Part shown: positions 1 through 8,566 of the stretch, in pieces
Numbering within the stretch: position 1 is the stretch's first letter
Layout: every line of letters begins with the position of its first letter
The notes under the pieces: model-generated
Database searches by the model: none
What the model saw: only the letters and a program-made list of their open reading frames with translations
Told to the model about the DNA's origin: nothing
Assembly: GCF_022664465.1 (NCBI RefSeq)
Contig: NZ_JAKREV010000001.1
Location: 1,054,001 to 1,118,000, forward strand
Direction: 5' to 3'
From: Sphingomonas hankookensis
Lineage (GTDB): Bacteria > Pseudomonadota > Alphaproteobacteria > Sphingomonadales > Sphingomonadaceae
DNA length: 64,000 nucleotides
Made by a program: the position numbers and the translations under genes

Positions 1-1
1 G

Positions 2-286
2 CCTGCCGCGCCCGCCGCACCGCAGCCGGTCGATCCGATGACCGCGATCGAGCGCATCGCCCAGCAAAAGGGCAACCCGAACCTCAATTGGCGGACGTCG
101 ATCGTCGACCTAATGAAGCTGCTCGACCTCGATTCCAGCCTCGACAACCGCAAGGAACTGGCGACCGAGCTCGGCTATACCGGCGCGAAGGACGGCAGTG
201 CGGAGATGAACATCTGGCTGCACGCCGCGGTGCTGCGCGAACTGGGCAAGGCCGGCGGGCAGGTCCCGGGGAAGTTGCAGGATTAA
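2..286 (+). CDS. DUF3597 domain protein, C-terminal part (5' end outside window)
   Basis: The frame is open from the first bases of the window, reading an Ala/Pro-rich linker (PAAPAAPQPVDP) before the first visible Met at 38, so the true start lies upstream. The visible part carries the DUF3597 pattern: NWRTSIVDLMKLLDLDSS, then an Arg/Lys-Xaa-Leu-Ala segment, then LHAAVLRELGKAGGQVPGKL at the end. DUF3597 proteins are small soluble proteins of unknown function with a variable Ala/Pro linker between a short N-terminus and this helical C-terminal domain. No function can be assigned from the sequence. It converges with proS, with palindromic repeats between them. Confidence 0.8.
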   Translation, partial: PAAPAAPQPVDPMTAIERIAQQKGNPNLNWRTSIVDLMKLLDLDSSLDNRKELATELGYTGAKDGSAEMNIWLHAAVLRELGKAGGQVPGKLQD

Positions 287-306
287 GGCGCGGGCTGACG
301 TCGGCG

Positions 307-510
307 TACCCCGGCGCAGGCCGGGGTCCAGTCGGGGGACGCCGGTGACTTAGAACGATTGGCCCGAAACTGGACCCCGGCCTCCGCCGGGGTACGGCGA
401 CGGATCGGCCGATGTCTTCCCCACCAACCACTCGTACCCCCGCGCAGGCGGGGGTCCAGAGCCGCAAGTGTTGGCGTTCGTGGCTCTGGATCGCCGCCTG
501 CGCGGGGATA
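307..510. repeat. Four GC-rich palindromic repeats between convergent genes
   Basis: Four copies of a 25-bp imperfect palindrome with core ACCCCCGCGCAGGCGGGGGT, flanked by TA and CCAG, lie at 307-331, 370-394 (inverted), 435-459 and 486-510 (inverted). They form two head-to-head pairs. Relatives recur at about 26.46, 35.07 and 36.89 kb. Located between two converging genes, each copy could fold as a strong RNA hairpin and help end transcription in both directions, though there is no T-run. Confidence 0.75.
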
Positions 511-532
511 CGCCCTCCGCATCAGCTCCCCG

Positions 533-2065
533 TCAATACGCCCGCCCGATCAGCACCCGTTCCACCGCCGGCGTGCCGGTGAACACGCATGGTCCGTCAT
601 CGCATCCGGTCTGTCCCAGCGGGGCGTTGCGGATGGTGAGCTTCAACCCCTTCAACCGCTGCACCACCGCCTCCAGCGCGTCGCCGGTCGGCTTCGACCA
701 GCGGACATCGACCCAGCCGGGGTTCTTCACGCCCGCGGCGAAATGCGCTTCGACTCCGGCCCAGTCGTCGACCGGCACGATCCGCTCCCGCAGCTTCCCG
801 GTCGACTGCGCCAGCAACGTCGCCTGGATATCGGCCAGCACGGTGCCGACGTCGCCGATAAACCCGTCTTTGGCGACGATCGCGCTGTCGAGCTTGCCGT
901 CCTCACGGTACAGCCGGTCGCGCCGCACGACCGAGACGTTGCCGCCCGCCATGTCGCGCCCGCCAACCTCGATGATGATCGGCGCGCCCTTCTTGACCCA
1001 GCCCCAGCGCTTGGTTGCGGCCTTGGCCGGCTTCAGGTCGAGCAGCGCGCGCACCGGTTCGCCCAGCGCCGTCTGCTTGGCCAGCGCCGCCTGCAATTCG
1101 CGGCAATAGGCGATCAGCGGTTCGTCCTCGGGCGCGTCGCGCAGCATCGGCACGATCACGACCTGCCACGGTGCGATCGCCGGCGGCACGCGCAGGCCGT
1201 CATCGTCGCCATGCACCATGATGACCCCGCCGATCATCCGCGTCGACACGCCCCAGCTGGTGGTGTTGGCGTGTTCGAACTGCCCCTCGGCGTTCTGGAA
1301 GCGGATGTTCTGCGCATGCGCGAAATTGGTGCCCAGGAAGTGCGAGGTGCCCGCCTGCAACGCCTTGCCGTCCTGCATCATCGCTTCGATGCTGTAGGTC
1401 GCGACCGCGCCGGGGAAGCGCTCGTTCTCGGGCTTCTCGCCAGCAATGACGTGCAGCCCGAGACAGGTTTCGGCGAATTCCCGATAGACTTCGAGCATCT
1501 TCAGCGTTTCTTCGCGCGCCTCCTGCGCCGTGGCATGGGCGGTATGCCCCTCCTGCCACAGGAACTCGGCGGTGCGCAGGAACATGCGGGTGCGCATTTC
1601 CCAGCGGACGACGTTCGCCCATTGGTTGATCAGCACCGGCAGGTCGCGCCACGACTGCACCCAGCGCGAAAAGGCGGTGCCGATCACCGTCTCGCTGGTC
1701 GGGCGCACGACCAAAGGCTCTTCCAGCTTCGCTTCGGGGTCGGGGGTCAGCCCACCCTTGCCGTCCGCGATCAGCCGATGATGCGTGACGACCGCCATTT
1801 CCTTGGCGAAGCCGTCGACATGCTCGGCTTCCTTTTCGAAATAGCTCAAGGGGATGAACAGCGGGAAATAGCAATTCTCGTGCCCCGTCGCCTTGATCCG
1901 GTCGTCGAGCAGCCGCTGGATCCGCTCCCAGATGCCATAGCCCCATGGCCGGATGACCATGCACCCGCGTACCCCGGACTCCTCGGCCAGATCGGCCTCG
2001 GCGATGACGGCTTGATACCAGGCGGCGAAATCCTGTTCGCGCGTGACGTTGAGAGCATGCTTCAT
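533..2065 (-). CDS. proS: Proline-tRNA ligase (type 3, archaeal/eukaryote-like form)
   Basis: Cytoplasmic class II synthetase that charges tRNA-Pro with proline. At 510 residues it has the type 3 layout. The N-terminal part contains YGIWERIQRLLD and NCYFPLFIP. Motif 2 follows around residue 120 (LVVRPTSETVIGTAFSRW), then NQWANVVRWEMRTRMFLRT and FLWQEGHTAHAT. After these come the anticodon-binding domain and a zinc-domain-like tail ending in Tyr (IGRAY), which is typical of this type. The bacterial type with a large editing insertion between motifs 2 and 3 is excluded by the sequence. The ATG at 2065 opens directly into the conserved N-terminus. Confidence 0.95.
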   Translation of the reverse strand: MKHALNVTREQDFAAWYQAVIAEADLAEESGVRGCMVIRPWGYGIWERIQRLLDDRIKATGHENCYFPLFIPLSYFEKEAEHVDGFAKEMAVVTHHRLIADGKGGLTPDPEAKLEEPLVVRPTSETVIGTAFSRWVQSWRDLPVLINQWANVVRWEMRTRMFLRTAEFLWQEGHTAHATAQEAREETLKMLEVYREFAETCLGLHVIAGEKPENERFPGAVATYSIEAMMQDGKALQAGTSHFLGTNFAHAQNIRFQNAEGQFEHANTTSWGVSTRMIGGVIMVHGDDDGLRVPPAIAPWQVVIVPMLRDAPEDEPLIAYCRELQAALAKQTALGEPVRALLDLKPAKAATKRWGWVKKGAPIIIEVGGRDMAGGNVSVVRRDRLYREDGKLDSAIVAKDGFIGDVGTVLADIQATLLAQSTGKLRERIVPVDDWAGVEAHFAAGVKNPGWVDVRWSKPTGDALEAVVQRLKGLKLTIRNAPLGQTGCDDGPCVFTGTPAVERVLIGRAY

Positions 2066-2132
2066 GGGCAGGGGCGATAGCGGGAAACGGGGCGGTTCGC
2101 CAAGCGCGGATGCGCCGGCGAACCATCGATCG

Positions 2133-2309
2133 CTACCGGTACAGGATCGCCGCGATCACCAGCCACGGGACGATGCCGAGCAGCGCCCACCACAGCAGCG
2201 CAACGCGAGGACGCGATCGACGCCCATCCCCCATGTCGCGCCGGTCGGCGGCATGGAGCGTCACGACGTCATATTGGCCGGACCGGTGCATTTCCTTGTC
2301 GTACTTCAT
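2133..2309 (-). CDS. Small single-pass membrane protein, 58 aa
   Basis: A short charged N-terminal half (MKYDKEMHRSGQYDVV, then an Arg/Asp-rich stretch) is followed by one hydrophobic helix at the very C-terminus (ALLWWALLGIVPWLVIAAIL, ending YR). This suggests a tail-anchored or single-pass inner-membrane protein. The frame is open further upstream to 2465, but the ATG at 2309 is preferred because a purine-rich GGTGGAAGACGGG precedes it and the extension is Arg/Cys-rich and unlike a real protein. It lies just upstream of proS and could be cotranscribed with it. No family is recognised. Confidence 0.5.
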   Translation of the reverse strand: MKYDKEMHRSGQYDVVTLHAADRRDMGDGRRSRPRVALLWWALLGIVPWLVIAAILYR

Positions 2310-2559
2310 CCCGTCTTCCACCTGCTGGCCTTCATCGCATTGTTTTGACGTCGCTTTCTTGTCGAACCGCTGACGGCACCGCCGGGCGATCTGCGCGAAA
2401 GACGCGAGGTGCATCGGACGGCATCGAAGCGCCGCCGCAGATGCCGGCCGGGTCGCGACGGTCATGGTTAGCGATTCCTTGCCGAGCGCCGCTGCGTTCC
2501 GTCCTGACTATGTGGAGCCGGGGTGGCATCGCGGCCGAACAGACTGTAGGGGCCTGCCC

Positions 2560-3456
2560 ATGCCCGGCGACCGTATCCTCCGGGGGTTGGCGCTGCGCCT
2601 GCTCGCGATATTTTTCCTGTCCACCATGTCGGCGTTGGTGAAGCTCGCGGAATCGCGTGGCGCCTCGCTGCCCGAAACGATGTTCTATCGCCAAGCGTGC
2701 GCGCTGCCGATCGTGCTGGGGTTCGTCGCCGCGGGACCGGGGCTGCGTTCGCTGCGCACCACGCGGTTCAAGGGGCACCTGACGCGGTCGATGATCGGGC
2801 TGGTCGGCATGGTCTTCACCTTCGGCGCCGTCATGCTGCTCCCGCTGGCGGAGGCGACGACGTTCCAGTTCACGGTGCCGATCTTTGCGACCCTGCTGGG
2901 CGCGCTGGTGCTGCGCGAACCGACGGGGTGGCAGCGGTGGAGCGCAGTGCTGGTCGGCTTCGTCGGGGTGCTGATCGTGGCGCAGCCGGGCAGCTCGCAC
3001 GTGCCGCTGTTCGGCGCGTTCGTCGGGTTGATGGCGGCGCTGTTCGTTGCACTGGTCGCGATCGCGCTGCGCCAGTTGCGTGACGAGCCGGCCGGGACGA
3101 CCGTCTTCTGGTTCTCCACGCTGACGCTGCCGTTCATCGCCACGGCCTATGCCTTCGACATCCGCTCGCACGACTGGCTGACGTGGCTGAACCTCGCCGC
3201 GGTCGGCGTGGTCGGCGGCATGGGACAGATCGCGCTGACCTCCGCATCTCGCGCCGCCCCGGTCGCCGCGGTCGTGCCGATGGACTATTCGGGACTGCTC
3301 TGGGCGACCGTCTATGGCTTCCTGCTGTTCGGCGTGCTGCCGACGCCGATGACGTGGGCAGGCGCACCGATCATCATCGCCAGCGGGTTGTTCATCGTGT
3401 GGCGCGAACACCGCCTCGGCCGGCAGAAGATACGCTCGATGGTCGAGGAGGACTGA
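2560..3456 (+). CDS. EamA-family (DMT superfamily) transporter
   Basis: Inner-membrane protein of about 298 residues with ten hydrophobic segments in two EamA repeats. The first repeat includes FFLSTMSALVKLAESRG and EATTFQFTVPIFATLLGALV. The second includes VAAVVPMDYSGLLWATVYGF and a closing helix before the cytoplasmic tail HRLGRQKIRS. Members of this superfamily export metabolites such as amino acids, S-adenosylmethionine or riboflavin, and the substrate cannot be read from the sequence. The frame extends upstream to 2464, but the ATG at 2560 gives the usual short N-terminus (MPGDRILRGLALRLLAIFF). Its ribosome site is weak (TAGGGG). Confidence 0.88.
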   Translation: MPGDRILRGLALRLLAIFFLSTMSALVKLAESRGASLPETMFYRQACALPIVLGFVAAGPGLRSLRTTRFKGHLTRSMIGLVGMVFTFGAVMLLPLAEATTFQFTVPIFATLLGALVLREPTGWQRWSAVLVGFVGVLIVAQPGSSHVPLFGAFVGLMAALFVALVAIALRQLRDEPAGTTVFWFSTLTLPFIATAYAFDIRSHDWLTWLNLAAVGVVGGMGQIALTSASRAAPVAAVVPMDYSGLLWATVYGFLLFGVLPTPMTWAGAPIIIASGLFIVWREHRLGRQKIRSMVEED

Positions 3457-3500
3457 GCGCGTTAACCCGGCTTTGACCGCGCTCATTCCAGAATGCGCCG

Positions 3501-4505
3501 GTGGAGCCGATACCGATCCCCCCTACCCCGCACCGTCTACGCGAGCTCGACGGGTTGCGCGGCATCGCCGCACTGGCGGTGGCGCTCTATCACTATAGCT
3601 ATTTCATCCAGTTCATGGTCCCCGGTACCGCGCTGCCATCGTTGCAACTGCGCTGGGGGTGCGACGGGGTGAAGCTGTTCTTCGCCATTTCCGGTTTCGC
3701 GATGCTCGCCACATCGCAGCGGACGCGCGACCTGACCGAGTTCGCGTACGCCCGCGCGTGGCGGTTGCTGCCCGAATATTGGGTGGCGATGGTTTTGACC
3801 GCGGCAATCGCGTGGATCTTGGGCCCGGCGCGGTTGCAGGTCGATGCGCTCAACTGGCTGGCGAATCTGCCCCTGCTCCAGAACTGGACCGGCGTGCCGA
3901 TGGTCGACGGCGTCTACTGGACGTTGAACATCGAAATCCTGTTCTACACCCTGATCGCAATCGCATGGCGGCTTGGGTGGACCCGGCGGGTCGATCGGCT
4001 CGTGCTGGGGTGGATGGCGCTGCGGCTGCTCTGCTGGTTGCTGCCGATGCCGGGGTGGATGCAGGAAGTGCTGCTGATCGACGACGCGCCCTATTTCGCG
4101 ATCGGACTGATCGGTTGCTCGATCTGGCTGGGATCGGCGCGCTGGATGCAGCAGTTGCCGCTGGCCGCCGCGGTGATCGCCGTCACCGCGCTGACCAGCG
4201 ATCGCCATGGGACCGGACTGGCGATCGTTATCGCGGTGCTGTTCTTCGTCGTGGCGCAGCACCGGGCGCGCTGGCTGGCGCATCCGGCGCTGCTATGGCT
4301 TGGGGCAATTTCCTACCCCTTCTACCTGCTCCACGCGGTGATCGGCTATGCGATCATCGCCCGGTTGCAGGCTCTCGGGCTGAGCGCAGACGGCGCGGTG
4401 CTGGTTGCGCTGGCCTGCACGATCACCCTGGCCGCCGTAGTCGCATGCGCCTTCGATCGCTGGCGTCGGCCAACGCCGTCGGCATTGCGTCCCGCTATCG
4501 CCTAG
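3501..4505 (+). CDS. Acyltransferase 3 family membrane protein
   Basis: Integral membrane O-acyltransferase-like protein of 334 residues that begins with GTG. The family's first motif appears at about residues 13-32 (RLRELDGLRGIAALAVALYH), with the conserved His that is thought to be catalytic. WGCDGVKLFFAISGF follows, then about nine further hydrophobic helices and a basic C-terminus. Such proteins (OafA/YrhL type) move acetyl or other acyl groups onto cell-surface glycans, lipids or antibiotics. The local context gives no substrate. The stop codon overlaps that of the convergent next gene by four bases. Confidence 0.88.
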   Translation: MEPIPIPPTPHRLRELDGLRGIAALAVALYHYSYFIQFMVPGTALPSLQLRWGCDGVKLFFAISGFAMLATSQRTRDLTEFAYARAWRLLPEYWVAMVLTAAIAWILGPARLQVDALNWLANLPLLQNWTGVPMVDGVYWTLNIEILFYTLIAIAWRLGWTRRVDRLVLGWMALRLLCWLLPMPGWMQEVLLIDDAPYFAIGLIGCSIWLGSARWMQQLPLAAAVIAVTALTSDRHGTGLAIVIAVLFFVVAQHRARWLAHPALLWLGAISYPFYLLHAVIGYAIIARLQALGLSADGAVLVALACTITLAAVVACAFDRWRRPTPSALRPAIA

Positions 4506-5014
4506 ACCCTGCGCACCGCGGCCAGCATCGCGCGGGCGCGGACGAACATCTCGACCCGCTGCGCCACCACCAGCCCCCAGGCGAGCGCCACGAAGGCATC
4601 GGTGACGGTCGCCGCGTTCAGGTGCAGCATCGTCGCGCCGCCATGTGCCATCGCCTGCTTCAGGCCGGTCCGCACCAGCAGCAGCGCGACGATGAACAGC
4701 AACGCGGCGGGTGACGGGCGGTGGTTCAGCCGGTGGGTGGCCGGATCGACCTCAATCCGCATCAGCCGCCCGCGTTGCCAGCCGAGCACCAGCCCGGCGC
4801 CCATCGCGACGGCACACACCGCCCAGCCCCAGCCGGCGGGCGGAAAGCTGTAGAACAGGCCGCCTGCGACGACCGTGATGATCGCTGGCATGATCCACAG
4901 GGTTTCCAGCCGGAGCAGGCGCATGTTCTGCCCCCGCCACCAGCGCAGTCCGACGACCAGCGCGACGATGGCGATCGGCATCAGCGTGGGCAGCCAGCCC
5001 GTTTGTCCGTTCAT
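4502..5014 (-). CDS. CcdC-like / DUF1453 membrane protein
   Basis: A 170-residue polytopic membrane protein with about five hydrophobic segments separated by short basic loops (LRWWRGQNMRLLRLETLW, WQRGRLMRIEV). The order of helices and the RLEVDP-like loop before the HRPSP segment resemble the CcdC/DUF1453 family, whose function is not established. I assign the family from overall pattern only. It is convergent with the acyltransferase gene and lies immediately downstream of gcvPB on the same strand, so readthrough from the gcv operon is possible. Confidence 0.6.
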   Translation of the reverse strand: MNGQTGWLPTLMPIAIVALVVGLRWWRGQNMRLLRLETLWIMPAIITVVAGGLFYSFPPAGWGWAVCAVAMGAGLVLGWQRGRLMRIEVDPATHRLNHRPSPAALLFIVALLLVRTGLKQAMAHGGATMLHLNAATVTDAFVALAWGLVVAQRVEMFVRARAMLAAVRRV

Positions 5015-5023
5015 GGCAAGTCC

Positions 5024-5054
5024 CCCGCCCCGCCCGGTGATCGGACGGGGCGGG
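5024..5054 (-). terminator. GC-rich hairpin after gcvPB
   Basis: CCCGCCCC (5024-5031) pairs perfectly with GGGGCGGG (5047-5054) around a 15-base loop, directly after the gcvPB stop and just before the start of the next minus-strand gene. There is no T-run, so this is a possible attenuator or processing hairpin rather than a proven terminator. Confidence 0.35.
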
Positions 5055-5059
5055 TGCGA

Positions 5060-6634
5060 TTATTCGGCGGCTTCGGCCACCGGCGCAACGCTTTCCTTCC
5101 ACGCCAGCACCGGCTTGCGCGCCGCCAGCGTTTCGTCGAGGCGCCGGCGCGGCGCGAAGTGCGGCGCGGACTTCAGCGCCGGATCGCCCGCCTTGGCCCG
5201 TTCGCCGACCGATTTGAGCGCGCCGATGAACTGGTCGAGCGCGGCCTTGCTCTCGGTCTCGGTCGGTTCGACCAGCATCGCGCCGTGGACGACCAGGGGG
5301 AAATACACCGTCATCGGGTGATAGCCCTCGTCGATCAGCCCCTTGGCCACGTCGAGCGTCGAGAAGCCCTCCGCCAGGTTCGAATCGCTGAACAGCGCCT
5401 CGTGCATGCACGGCCCGCTACGGCCGAACGGCGCGTCGAGCGTGTCGTCGAGGCTGCGCAGGATATAGTTGGCGTTCAACACGGCGTCTTCCGAAACCTG
5501 CTTGAGGCCATCGGCGCCGTGGCTGAGGATGTAGCTCAGCGCGCGGGTGAACATGCCCATCTGGCCATGGAACGCGACCATCCGGCCGAAGCTGTCGGCG
5601 TGATGCTCGCCCGCCGTCTCTTCCTCGACCAGCACGAACTTGCCGTCCTGCTGCTCGACGAAGGGCAGCGGGGCGAACGGGGTCAGCGCCTTCGAGAACA
5701 CTACCGGCCCCGACCCCGGACCGCCGCCGCCATGCGGCGTCGAGAAGGTCTTGTGCAGGTTGATGTGCATCGCATCGACGCCGAGATCGCCCGGCCGCAC
5801 CCGGCCGACGATCGCGTTGAAGTTCGCGCCGTCGCAATAGACGTAACCGCCCGCCGCATGGACCGCGTCGGAGATTTCCTTCAGGTCCCGCTCGAACAGG
5901 CCGCAGGTGTTCGGGTTGGTGATCATCACCCCCGCGACGTCCGGACCCAGCCGGTCCTTGAGCGCCTGCGTATCGACGCGGCCGTCGGCGGTCGCCGGAA
6001 TGTCCTTGACCGTGAAGCCTGCAAAGGCCGCCGTCGCCGGGTTGGTGCCGTGCGCCGATTCAGGCACGAGGATGACCTTGCGATGCCCCTCGCCGCGCTT
6101 CTCCAGCGCCGCCTTGATCGCGAGGATGCCGCACAACTCGCCATGCGCGCCGGCCTTCGGGCTCATCGCGACCGAATCCATGTTGGTCAGCGTCACCAGC
6201 CAGTGCGCCAGCTGGTGGATCACCTCCAGCGCGCCCTGCACCGTGTCGACCGGACCTAGCGGGTGGAGATCAGCGAAGCCCGGCAGGCGCGCCATCCGCT
6301 CGTTGAGGCGCGGGTTATGCTTCATCGTGCAGCTGCCCAGCGGGAACAGCCCGAGGTCGATCGCATAATTCTGCCGCGACAGGCGGGTATAATGACGCAC
6401 CGCTTCCGGCTCCGACAGGCCGGGCAGGCCGATCGCGCCCTTGCGGGCATGGCTGCCCAGACGCGACGCGACCTTGGGAGCTTCGTCGATATCGACGCCG
6501 GTCGTCTCGTTCGAGCCGATCTCGAAGATCAGCGCCTCTTCCAGCATCAGCGCGCGATTGCCGGTGAAGGTCGTCTGCGCCGCTTGCGAGGCATCGCCCA
6601 TTTCGGGACGCCAGCCGCTCTGGTTCACGCTCAT
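5060..6634 (-). CDS. gcvPB: Glycine dehydrogenase (decarboxylating) subunit 2
   Basis: Pyridoxal-phosphate half of the split P-protein of the glycine cleavage complex. It decarboxylates glycine and passes the aminomethyl group to GcvH. The length is 524 residues. The PLP lysine sits in the motif [20 protein letters not shown], about residue 290, preceded by the family pattern [20 protein letters not shown]. The ATG at 6634 overlaps the gcvPA stop by four bases (ATGA), which implies translational coupling and a 1:1 heterodimer. It is the last gene of the riboswitch-controlled gcvT-H-PA-PB operon. Confidence 0.97.
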   Translation of the reverse strand: MSVNQSGWRPEMGDASQAAQTTFTGNRALMLEEALIFEIGSNETTGVDIDEAPKVASRLGSHARKGAIGLPGLSEPEAVRHYTRLSRQNYAIDLGLFPLGSCTMKHNPRLNERMARLPGFADLHPLGPVDTVQGALEVIHQLAHWLVTLTNMDSVAMSPKAGAHGELCGILAIKAALEKRGEGHRKVILVPESAHGTNPATAAFAGFTVKDIPATADGRVDTQALKDRLGPDVAGVMITNPNTCGLFERDLKEISDAVHAAGGYVYCDGANFNAIVGRVRPGDLGVDAMHINLHKTFSTPHGGGGPGSGPVVFSKALTPFAPLPFVEQQDGKFVLVEEETAGEHHADSFGRMVAFHGQMGMFTRALSYILSHGADGLKQVSEDAVLNANYILRSLDDTLDAPFGRSGPCMHEALFSDSNLAEGFSTLDVAKGLIDEGYHPMTVYFPLVVHGAMLVEPTETESKAALDQFIGALKSVGERAKAGDPALKSAPHFAPRRRLDETLAARKPVLAWKESVAPVAEAAE

Positions 6635-7989
6635 GCCAGTACCTCCGTCAGCGCCGTCGCCAGCGCCTCGATATCTTCTTCGGTCACGGTTTCGGTGACC
6701 GCCACGACCAGTCCGTTCGCGAGGCCCGCGTCGTTCGGATAGAGCCGGCCGAGCGATACGCCCGCCAGCACGCCGCGATCAGCGAGTTCACGCACCACCG
6801 GCCGCGCCTCGGTCGGCAGCTTCAGCGTGAATTCGTTGAAGAAGCTGTCGTTGACCAGTTCGACGCCCGGCACCTGCGCCAGTCGGTCGGCGGCGGCGCA
6901 CGCCTTGGCATGGTTGACCTCGGCCAGCTGCCGCAGCCCCTTTTCCCCCAACAGCGTCAGGTGGATCGAGAAAGCGAGCGCACACAGCCCCGAATTGGTG
7001 CAGATGTTCGACGTCGCCTTTTCACGGCGGATATGCTGTTCGCGGGTCGACAGCGTCAGCACGAACCCGCGCTTGCCCTCGGCATCGACCGTCTCGCCGC
7101 ACAGCCGGCCCGGCATCTGCCGCACCAGCTTTTCAGAGCAGGCGAACAGGCCGACATAGGGACCGCCGAATTGCAGCCCGACGCCGATCGACTGCCCCTC
7201 GCCGACGACGATATCGGCACCCAGATTGCCCGGCGCCTCGATCGCGCCCAGCGCCACCGGCTCGGTCACCACCGCGATCAGCAGCGCCTTTACGGCATGC
7301 GCCGCGTCGGCGATGCGTTGCAGGTCGGGAATGCGGCCGAGGATATCGGGATACTGCACGACGACGCACGAGGTATCGCCATCGATCGCCGCGATAATCG
7401 CATCGTCATCGCTGGCGGCGCTCAGTTCCGGCAGCGAGGTCGCCAGCACGTCGCCGGTGAACTTCGCCATGGTCTTTGCGACCGAGACGTAATGCGGATG
7501 CACCCCGCCCGAAAACACCGCCTTCGCCTTGCGCGTCACGCGACGCGCCATCGTCACCGCTTCCCAGCAGGCGGTCGAGCCGTCGTACATCGATGCGTTG
7601 GCGACGTCGCAGCCCAGCAGCCGGGCGACCTGGCTCTGGAATTCGAACAGCATCTGCAGCGTGCCCTGCGCGATTTCCGGCTGATAGGGCGTGTACGCCG
7701 TCAGATATTCGCCGCGCTGGATCAGGTGATCGACGCTGGCCGGCACATGGTGGCGATAGGCGCCGCAGCCGAGGAAGAACGGCACCGACCCCGCCGCGAC
7801 GTTCTTTGCCGCCAGCGCCGACAGATGCCGCTCGACCGCCAGCTCGCTGGCATGGTTGGGCAAGCCGGGCACCGGCCCGTCGAGCCGCGCGGCTTCGGGG
7901 ACGTCGACGAACAGGGCGTCGATGCTGTCGGCACCGATCACGGACAACATATCCGCGCGGTCGGTCGGGGTCAGGGGAAGATAGCGCAT
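6631..7989 (-). CDS. gcvPA: Glycine dehydrogenase (decarboxylating) subunit 1
   Basis: N-terminal half of the split P-protein, 452 residues. It begins with [15 protein letters not shown] and contains the family segments [40 protein letters not shown] and [20 protein letters not shown]. This subunit has the PLP-transferase fold but no PLP lysine, and it pairs with GcvPB. The gap to gcvH (7989-8180) holds an inverted repeat, so gcvPA-gcvPB may have a slightly different mRNA level from gcvT-gcvH. The start ATG follows a purine-poor leader (AACAAGGACCATC) in which AAGGA serves as ribosome site. Confidence 0.97.
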   Translation of the reverse strand: MRYLPLTPTDRADMLSVIGADSIDALFVDVPEAARLDGPVPGLPNHASELAVERHLSALAAKNVAAGSVPFFLGCGAYRHHVPASVDHLIQRGEYLTAYTPYQPEIAQGTLQMLFEFQSQVARLLGCDVANASMYDGSTACWEAVTMARRVTRKAKAVFSGGVHPHYVSVAKTMAKFTGDVLATSLPELSAASDDDAIIAAIDGDTSCVVVQYPDILGRIPDLQRIADAAHAVKALLIAVVTEPVALGAIEAPGNLGADIVVGEGQSIGVGLQFGGPYVGLFACSEKLVRQMPGRLCGETVDAEGKRGFVLTLSTREQHIRREKATSNICTNSGLCALAFSIHLTLLGEKGLRQLAEVNHAKACAAADRLAQVPGVELVNDSFFNEFTLKLPTEARPVVRELADRGVLAGVSLGRLYPNDAGLANGLVVAVTETVTEEDIEALATALTEVLA

Positions 7990-8040
7990 GATGGTCCTTG
8001 TTGGTCCGCCGGGGGCGGGCCGGAAATGCCAACCGCCACC

Positions 8041-8158
8041 CCCGTTCGTCCTGAGTAGCCATTGAGCTTGTCGAAAGGGCGTATCGAAGGATCGTTTGTG
8101 GCAAGGTGCTTCGATACGGGTCTTCGACTGCGCTCAACCCCTACTCAGCACGAACGGG
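8041..8158. repeat. 118-bp inverted repeat inside the gcv operon
   Basis: Outer arms CCCGTTCGTCCTGAGTAG (from 8041) and CTACTCAGCACGAACGGG (to 8158) are inverted copies with one mismatch. Inner arms GCGTATCGAAG and CTTCGATACG are also inverted. The element carries the GAGCTTGTCGAA and TTCGACTGCGCTCAA words found in the longer repeats at about 14.3 and 33.9 kb. It lies between gcvH and gcvPA, where its RNA could fold and act as a processing site or partial terminator within the operon. Confidence 0.7.
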
Positions 8159-8179
8159 GGGCGGGTGATCGCAGGTCGC

Positions 8180-8551
8180 TTACAGTCGCGCGACATACGC
8201 CGCGTATTTCTCTTCATCCATCAGCTCGCCCAGCTCGCTGTCGTCGCGCAGCGTCAGCTTGAAGAACCAGCCACCGCCTTCGGGGTCTTCGTTGACCAGC
8301 GCGGGGTTGTCGGTCAGCGCGGCATTGCCCTCGATCACAACGCCCGATGCCGGGGTGTAGACGTCGGAGGCGGCCTTGACTGATTCGACCACGGCGGCAT
8401 CGTCGCCCTTGGTCAGTTCGCGGCCATCGGCGGGCACGTCGACGAACACGATGTCGCCCAACTGGCCGGCGGCATATTCGGTGATGCCGACCGTCGCGAC
8501 TTCACCGTCGACTTCGATCCACTCATGTTCCTGCGTGAAAAAACGACTCAT
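8180..8551 (-). CDS. gcvH: Glycine cleavage system H protein
   Basis: Lipoyl carrier of the glycine cleavage complex, 123 residues, soluble. It receives the aminomethyl group from GcvP and presents it to GcvT. It begins with MSRFFTQEHEWIEVDGEVAT and has GITEYAAGQLGDIVFVDVP. The lipoylated lysine lies in VVESVKAASDVYTPASG, about residue 63. The C-terminus has the expected NEDPEGGGWFFKLTL followed by YAAYV. Length and order match the family. It is the second gene of the operon, 15 bases after gcvT. Confidence 0.97.
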   Translation of the reverse strand: MSRFFTQEHEWIEVDGEVATVGITEYAAGQLGDIVFVDVPADGRELTKGDDAAVVESVKAASDVYTPASGVVIEGNAALTDNPALVNEDPEGGGWFFKLTLRDDSELGELMDEEKYAAYVARL

Positions 8552-8566
8552 CGGGGCAACTCCCTC

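Noticed and set aside
307..510. CRISPR array
   Set aside because: The repeats are palindromic pairs of alternating orientation with unequal spacing and no unique spacers of constant length; no cas genes.
4721..6259. Long plus-strand open frame opposite gcvPB
   Set aside because: Antisense shadow of gcvPB; Arg/Gln/His-rich with no recognisable domain.
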